Positions 6,422-9,838 of a stretch of DNA of 9,838 bases are shown piece after piece. The first letter of the stretch is position 1. Each line of letters opens with the position of its first letter. Source of the DNA: Clostridium sp. UBA1056 (GTDB lineage Bacteria; Bacillota; Clostridia; Clostridiales; Clostridiaceae); contig DCDL01000010.1 in assembly GCA_002316385.1 (NCBI GenBank), forward strand, positions 1-9,838, read 5' to 3'. The notes below the pieces were generated by a model. It was not told the DNA's origin. It ran no database searches and saw only the letters and a list, made by a program, of their open reading frames with translations. A program made the position numbers and the translations under genes.

Positions 6422-7669
6422 ATGAAAAAATTTTTATTTGATACCATGGAAACATATTTGGAAAATGGTCTTAGATTAATTACTATAAAAAAAGAAACCC
6501 AAATAGCTTCTTTAAATATAGGGGTTAAAGTTGGTGCAGTTTGTGAAAGCAAAAATGAGAGAGGTATATCTCATTTTATTGAACATATGCTTTTTAAAGG
6601 AACTGTACATAGAGATAATGAAAAATTAAATGGTGACTTAGAAAATTTAGGTGGAGAGTATAATGCCTATACAGATTATATGTCTACTGTTTTTACTACA
6701 ACTACTTTAAATGAAGAACTAGATGAGGGGCTAGAACTACTTAGCGATTTACTCCAAAACCCTACTTTCCTAGATGAACATATAGAGAAGGAGAGAGGGG
6801 TAATTTTAGCAGAGTTAAGAAGTGGTAAGGATGATGTAGAAGATTTATCCTTCCAAAAAATTAATGATATGGCCTTTATCCATAGTCCTTTAAAGGTTGA
6901 TGTAATAGGTAAAGAAGCTATTGTAAGGGCAATTAATAGAGAAGATTTAATGAGATACTATAGTAATTACTACGTTCCAAATAACACAGTAATTACAGTA
7001 GTATCTGCTTATGAACATGAATATGTAGTGGAGTTAGTTAAGAAATATTTTAAGGATTGGCAAGGTAAAGAAGTAGATAAACCTGCTCTAAGCTTTGAAA
7101 AGAATAAAGAGAAATTTAAAATTACCCATAGAGATAATATGGAGCAAAGTACAGTAATATATCTGTATGCTTTTAATGATTTAACTAAAAAGGAAGAATT
7201 AGCTTTAAGAATATTGAATCATAAATTTGGAGAAAGTTCTAACTCCATATTATTTAGAGAGCTTAGAGAGGAGCGTGGACTTGCCTATGATATATATACA
7301 AGTTTGGATCTAACTAATAGCCTAAAAACTCTCTATATCTATGCAGCGGTGGCTCCAGAGGATGTAGATGCCGCTATAAAAACTATAGATGATTGTATAG
7401 AAAGGATTAAAAAGGAAATAATTGTATTTGACTATAACACTATAAATTTAATGAAAAAGGTATTTAAGACTGCCATAGCTTCTACTTTAGAAGATTCATC
7501 GGATTTAGGGAATTATGTAGTACATCAAGCTATGGAAGATGAAAACTTATATCAATTTAATGAAGATATGGAGAACTTAAATGATATAGTCGCTCAAGAT
7601 CTATATGAGGTAGCTAAAAAAGTGTTAAATAAGCCTACCATTCATGTACTTTTATGTGATAAGGAGTAA
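6422..7669 (+). CDS. M16-family zinc metallopeptidase
   Basis: The 415-residue protein carries the inverted zinc motif of M16 peptidases, H51-F-I-E54-H55 in GISHFIEHMLFKGT. The third zinc ligand is most likely Glu130 in ERGVILAEL, 75 residues beyond His55. A second, non-catalytic half follows, with the conserved LREERGLAYDIYTS segment at about 274-287 that helps bind substrate. Length and order match the single-chain bacterial processing-peptidase-like group (Bacillus YmxG/MlpA type), which cleaves small or unfolded peptides. No signal peptide is seen, so it is probably cytosolic. The ATG is supported by AAGGAG at 6411-6416 with a five-base spacer. It is the first gene of the cluster: recX follows after 38 bases with no terminator. 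The natural substrate is unknown. Confidence 0.9.
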   Translation: MKKFLFDTMETYLENGLRLITIKKETQIASLNIGVKVGAVCESKNERGISHFIEHMLFKGTVHRDNEKLNGDLENLGGEYNAYTDYMSTVFTTTTLNEELDEGLELLSDLLQNPTFLDEHIEKERGVILAELRSGKDDVEDLSFQKINDMAFIHSPLKVDVIGKEAIVRAINREDLMRYYSNYYVPNNTVITVVSAYEHEYVVELVKKYFKDWQGKEVDKPALSFEKNKEKFKITHRDNMEQSTVIYLYAFNDLTKKEELALRILNHKFGESSNSILFRELREERGLAYDIYTSLDLTNSLKTLYIYAAVAPEDVDAAIKTIDDCIERIKKEIIVFDYNTINLMKKVFKTAIASTLEDSSDLGNYVVHQAMEDENLYQFNEDMENLNDIVAQDLYEVAKKVLNKPTIHVLLCDKE

Positions 7670-7694
7670 GAGGTTAAAATTTCTATAGATGATG

Positions 7695-7700
7695 GGAAGG
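7695..7700 (+). promoter_or_regulatory. ribosome binding site that fixes the GTG start of recX
   Basis: GGAAGG lies seven bases before the GTG at 7708. The in-frame codons upstream (TGG GAA GGA AGA GCA) contain no start, and a TGA closes the frame at 7690-7692. GTG is therefore the first possible start. Confidence 0.7.
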
Positions 7701-7707
7701 AAGAGCA

Positions 7708-8568
7708 GTGAGTAAAGTAATTACCAAAATTGAGGCTCAAAAGAAGAAGGAAAATAGAGTAAACATATTTATAAATGGTGAATTTGCCTTTGGATGTAGC
7801 AGCGAATTAGTATATTATTATAATTTAACTAAGGGAAAAGAAATAGATATTGAAGAACTAAAAGAAGTTATAGTTGAAGATAATTATCTTACAGCAAAGT
7901 CAAAGGCGTTAAAGTATATTGAGAGAGCCTTAAAGAGTGAATTTCAGGTTAGAGAATTTTTACAAAAGAAAGAGTATGATGAAGACGCCATAGGTAGAGT
8001 TATAGAATTTTTAAAGGAATATAAATTTATTGATGATGAATATTATGCTAAGGCCTTTGCAACACAAAATATGAGAATCGAAGGCAAAGGTAACATTAAG
8101 TATAAACTTATAAAAAAGGGCATATCTGAGGATATAATAAATAGCATATTAAATGAAATTACTTCTGAGGATGAAGAAACAGTGGCTTTAAAGCTAGCTG
8201 AAAAAAAACTTAAGGTGCTATGTAAAAATGAAGGTAATATAAATAAAATTAAAAGTAAGCTTAATACTTTCTTAATATCTAAGGGATATAATTTTGATAC
8301 AATAAAATCAGTAGTAAATAAATTAGAAATTAATGAAGATGAAAATAAGGAAGTATTTCTAAAAGGATATGAAGAAGAAAAAGAAAATCAATGGGATGAA
8401 TTACTTAATCTTGCAGAAAAGAGATATGAACGCCTTAATAATTCAGAGAGAGATAGCCTTAAGGTAAAGAAAAAGTTACAGGATTTTCTTCTAAGAAAGG
8501 GCTACAGTTATAGTGATATCAAATCTGTTTTAAACAAAGTTATTCAAGGAGAAGATTCTTATTACTAA
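7708..8568 (+). CDS. recX: RecX, regulator of RecA
   Basis: The 286-residue product matches RecX, an all-helical protein that binds RecA filaments and modulates recombination and the SOS response. After an N-terminal segment (1-60), helical three-helix modules follow. They contain the typical features SKALKYIERALKSEFQVREFL (about 65-85), the VIEFLKEYKFIDDEYYAKAFA segment (about 98-118) and GKGNIKYKLIKKGIS (about 126-140). Residues 161-206 and 233-278 are copies of one another, about 22 of 46 identical, so the C-terminal half carries a duplicated module. That makes it somewhat longer than the short RecX forms. Translation starts at GTG. It sits 38 bases after the peptidase gene and 38 bases before the transglutaminase-like gene. 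recA is not in the window, so the assignment rests on sequence pattern alone. Confidence 0.88.
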   Translation: MSKVITKIEAQKKKENRVNIFINGEFAFGCSSELVYYYNLTKGKEIDIEELKEVIVEDNYLTAKSKALKYIERALKSEFQVREFLQKKEYDEDAIGRVIEFLKEYKFIDDEYYAKAFATQNMRIEGKGNIKYKLIKKGISEDIINSILNEITSEDEETVALKLAEKKLKVLCKNEGNINKIKSKLNTFLISKGYNFDTIKSVVNKLEINEDENKEVFLKGYEEEKENQWDELLNLAEKRYERLNNSERDSLKVKKKLQDFLLRKGYSYSDIKSVLNKVIQGEDSYY

Positions 8569-8606
8569 AACATAGGATATATGATAATAGAAAAAGGAGG
8601 GTCAGA

Positions 8607-9794
8607 ATGGAATTTTTAGAAGGATATAATATAAATATTGTTTCATTAGTATTAGGAATAGCATTTATATGTCCTATATTAATGGGATTTACATTTAAAT
8701 CAAAAAGTAAAAGCATGATAGTTACTCTTAAGGGGGTTTTAACATCCATAGCAATGGTATGCTCAATAATACTAACTACGGTGGTAGTGAAAGATGTATT
8801 TGTACTAGATAAGTATGGGTTAGTTCAATACATATCCTCTAAGATTTCACCATCCTTTGCTTTTCTCATTACTAAATCTAAACTATTTAATGGAATTATA
8901 TTATTAGTTATATTTTTAGTGATTTATCAGCTGTTTAGGGTTCTTATAGAGTTTTTTTGTAGACTTGTTCTATATCCGGCTTCTGATGCTATTGATACCA
9001 GTATTAGAAATACAGGAAGAGGTACTAGATCTCTATTGGGAGGACTATTTCAAATTCCTAAGGCTATATGTTATGTGATAATATTAGCGGCTTTACTTAG
9101 CTATGCATCAATATTTTTAAAAAATGAAAATCTAGACAGTAAGTTAAGCTCATCTAATATATATAGTTATATTAATAAAAAAATCATAAGCCCTGTTACA
9201 AATTCTGAATTAGCTAAAAGCTTTCCAAATATATTAGAGAATTCATTTAAAGTAGTGGATGAGAAAAATAATGTAGTAGAGGACGTAAATGGATATCTAC
9301 AGGGAATAATTATTTACAATGGGGTAACCTTAGATGAGGGAATTAAATCCAATAATGTTATAGATAATACTGCTTTAAATATAACTAGTAAATATAATAA
9401 TGATTATGATAAAGCAAGAGCTATTTATAAATGGATAGGAAATAATATAGTCTATGACGATAATAAGGCTAAAGAGGTTATGGATAATACAGTGCCTACA
9501 GAGATTACCTCAGGAGCAATAAATACTTTTAATACAGGAAAAGGTGTATGCTTTGACTATGCATGTTTGTATGTTGCAATGTGCAGAGCAAATGGTATAC
9601 CAGTTAGACTAATTGTAGGAGAAGGATATAATGGAGTGTCTTGGGTTAGCCACTCATGGAATGAAGTATATATAAAGGATATGGATAAGTGGGTAAATGT
9701 GGATCCAACCTTCTATGATGCAGGCAATTACTTTGATAATGATACATTTGATTCAGAACACAGAGGTAGAAAGATTGCTGGAGAATGGAAGTAG
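8607..9794 (+). CDS. membrane protein with CvpA-like N-terminus and transglutaminase-like domain
   Basis: The 395-residue protein has four predicted membrane helices, at about 9-29, 43-61, 94-117 and 151-171. Their arrangement, with a GRGTRSLLGGLFQIPKA segment before the last, resembles CvpA-type membrane domains. A linker of about 100 residues leads to a transglutaminase-like cysteine-protease fold. Its catalytic triad is visible: Cys315 in GKGVCFDYACLY, His349 in SHSWNEVYI and Asp366 in VDPTF. The preceding ARAIYKWIGNNIVYDD is typical of the fold. The domain probably faces outside, where such enzymes cut or cross-link peptides or proteins; the topology is inferred. The ATG is preceded by AAGGAGGG (8594-8601). 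It is the last gene of the peptidase-recX cluster, and no terminator was seen in the 44 bases after it. The substrate is unknown. Confidence 0.85.
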   Translation: MEFLEGYNINIVSLVLGIAFICPILMGFTFKSKSKSMIVTLKGVLTSIAMVCSIILTTVVVKDVFVLDKYGLVQYISSKISPSFAFLITKSKLFNGIILLVIFLVIYQLFRVLIEFFCRLVLYPASDAIDTSIRNTGRGTRSLLGGLFQIPKAICYVIILAALLSYASIFLKNENLDSKLSSSNIYSYINKKIISPVTNSELAKSFPNILENSFKVVDEKNNVVEDVNGYLQGIIIYNGVTLDEGIKSNNVIDNTALNITSKYNNDYDKARAIYKWIGNNIVYDDNKAKEVMDNTVPTEITSGAINTFNTGKGVCFDYACLYVAMCRANGIPVRLIVGEGYNGVSWVSHSWNEVYIKDMDKWVNVDPTFYDAGNYFDNDTFDSEHRGRKIAGEWK

Positions 9795-9838
9795 AGATTT
9801 AAGGCATCTTCACAAAATAGATAAGTCAGAATGCTCGT

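Noticed and set aside
8540..8749. 69-codon minus-strand frame across the recX end and the start of the transglutaminase-like gene
   Set aside because: It overlaps two well-supported genes and has no start signal of its own.
9795..9838. Possible start of another feature at the right edge
   Set aside because: Only 44 bases remain, with no ribosome binding site plus start, hairpin or recognisable motif.

Overview
This is an AT-rich window of ordinary bacterial chromosome, most likely from a Clostridium or close relative. The support is the strongly A/T-biased third codon positions, the strong AGGAGG-type ribosome binding sites, U-tailed hairpins between genes, and a gene set typical of that group: a ferredoxin-like protein of the kind found beside hcp, a WG-repeat lipoprotein, a DEAD-box helicase with a DbpA-type tail, an M16 peptidase, RecX and a membrane transglutaminase-like protein. 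The species cannot be fixed from the sequence alone.

Layout. Bases 1-267 hold at most the last 15 codons of an upstream gene, a foldable U-tailed element and a possible promoter. Then comes a plus-strand gene (268-1458) for a pentapeptide-repeat protein fused to a two-helix potassium-channel-like pore, closed by a strong hairpin. Bases 1525-1947 have no protein gene. They hold a perfect 18-bp hairpin that could end a short untranslated transcript, and a palindromic operator plus -10 box for the next gene. The operator is centred 41.5 bases before the predicted transcription start, the class II position of Crp/Fnr-family activators. That gene (1948-2730, plus) encodes a two-cluster ferredoxin with a cysteine-rich C-terminal part. 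A nested repeat and a terminator-like hairpin follow in 2737-2891, and I see nothing convincing in 2892-3025.

Two minus-strand genes come next: a WG-repeat lipoprotein (4480 to 3026) and a DEAD-box RNA helicase (6186 to 4618). A clear terminator lies between them, so they are probably separate transcripts. The helicase promoter sits in the 235-bp divergent region 6187-6421. From there a plus-strand cluster runs to the window end: M16 zinc peptidase (6422-7669), recX (7708-8568, GTG start) and a membrane transglutaminase-like protein (8607-9794). Both gaps are 38 bp with no terminator, so these are probably co-transcribed although their roles are not obviously related. The last 44 bases show nothing recognisable.

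No mobile element, CRISPR array, rRNA or tRNA was seen. No clear new defence or biosynthetic system is present. The best leads are the Crp/Fnr-type control of the ferredoxin gene, the pentapeptide-pore fusion with a GLG filter, and the possible small RNA at about 1579-1694.
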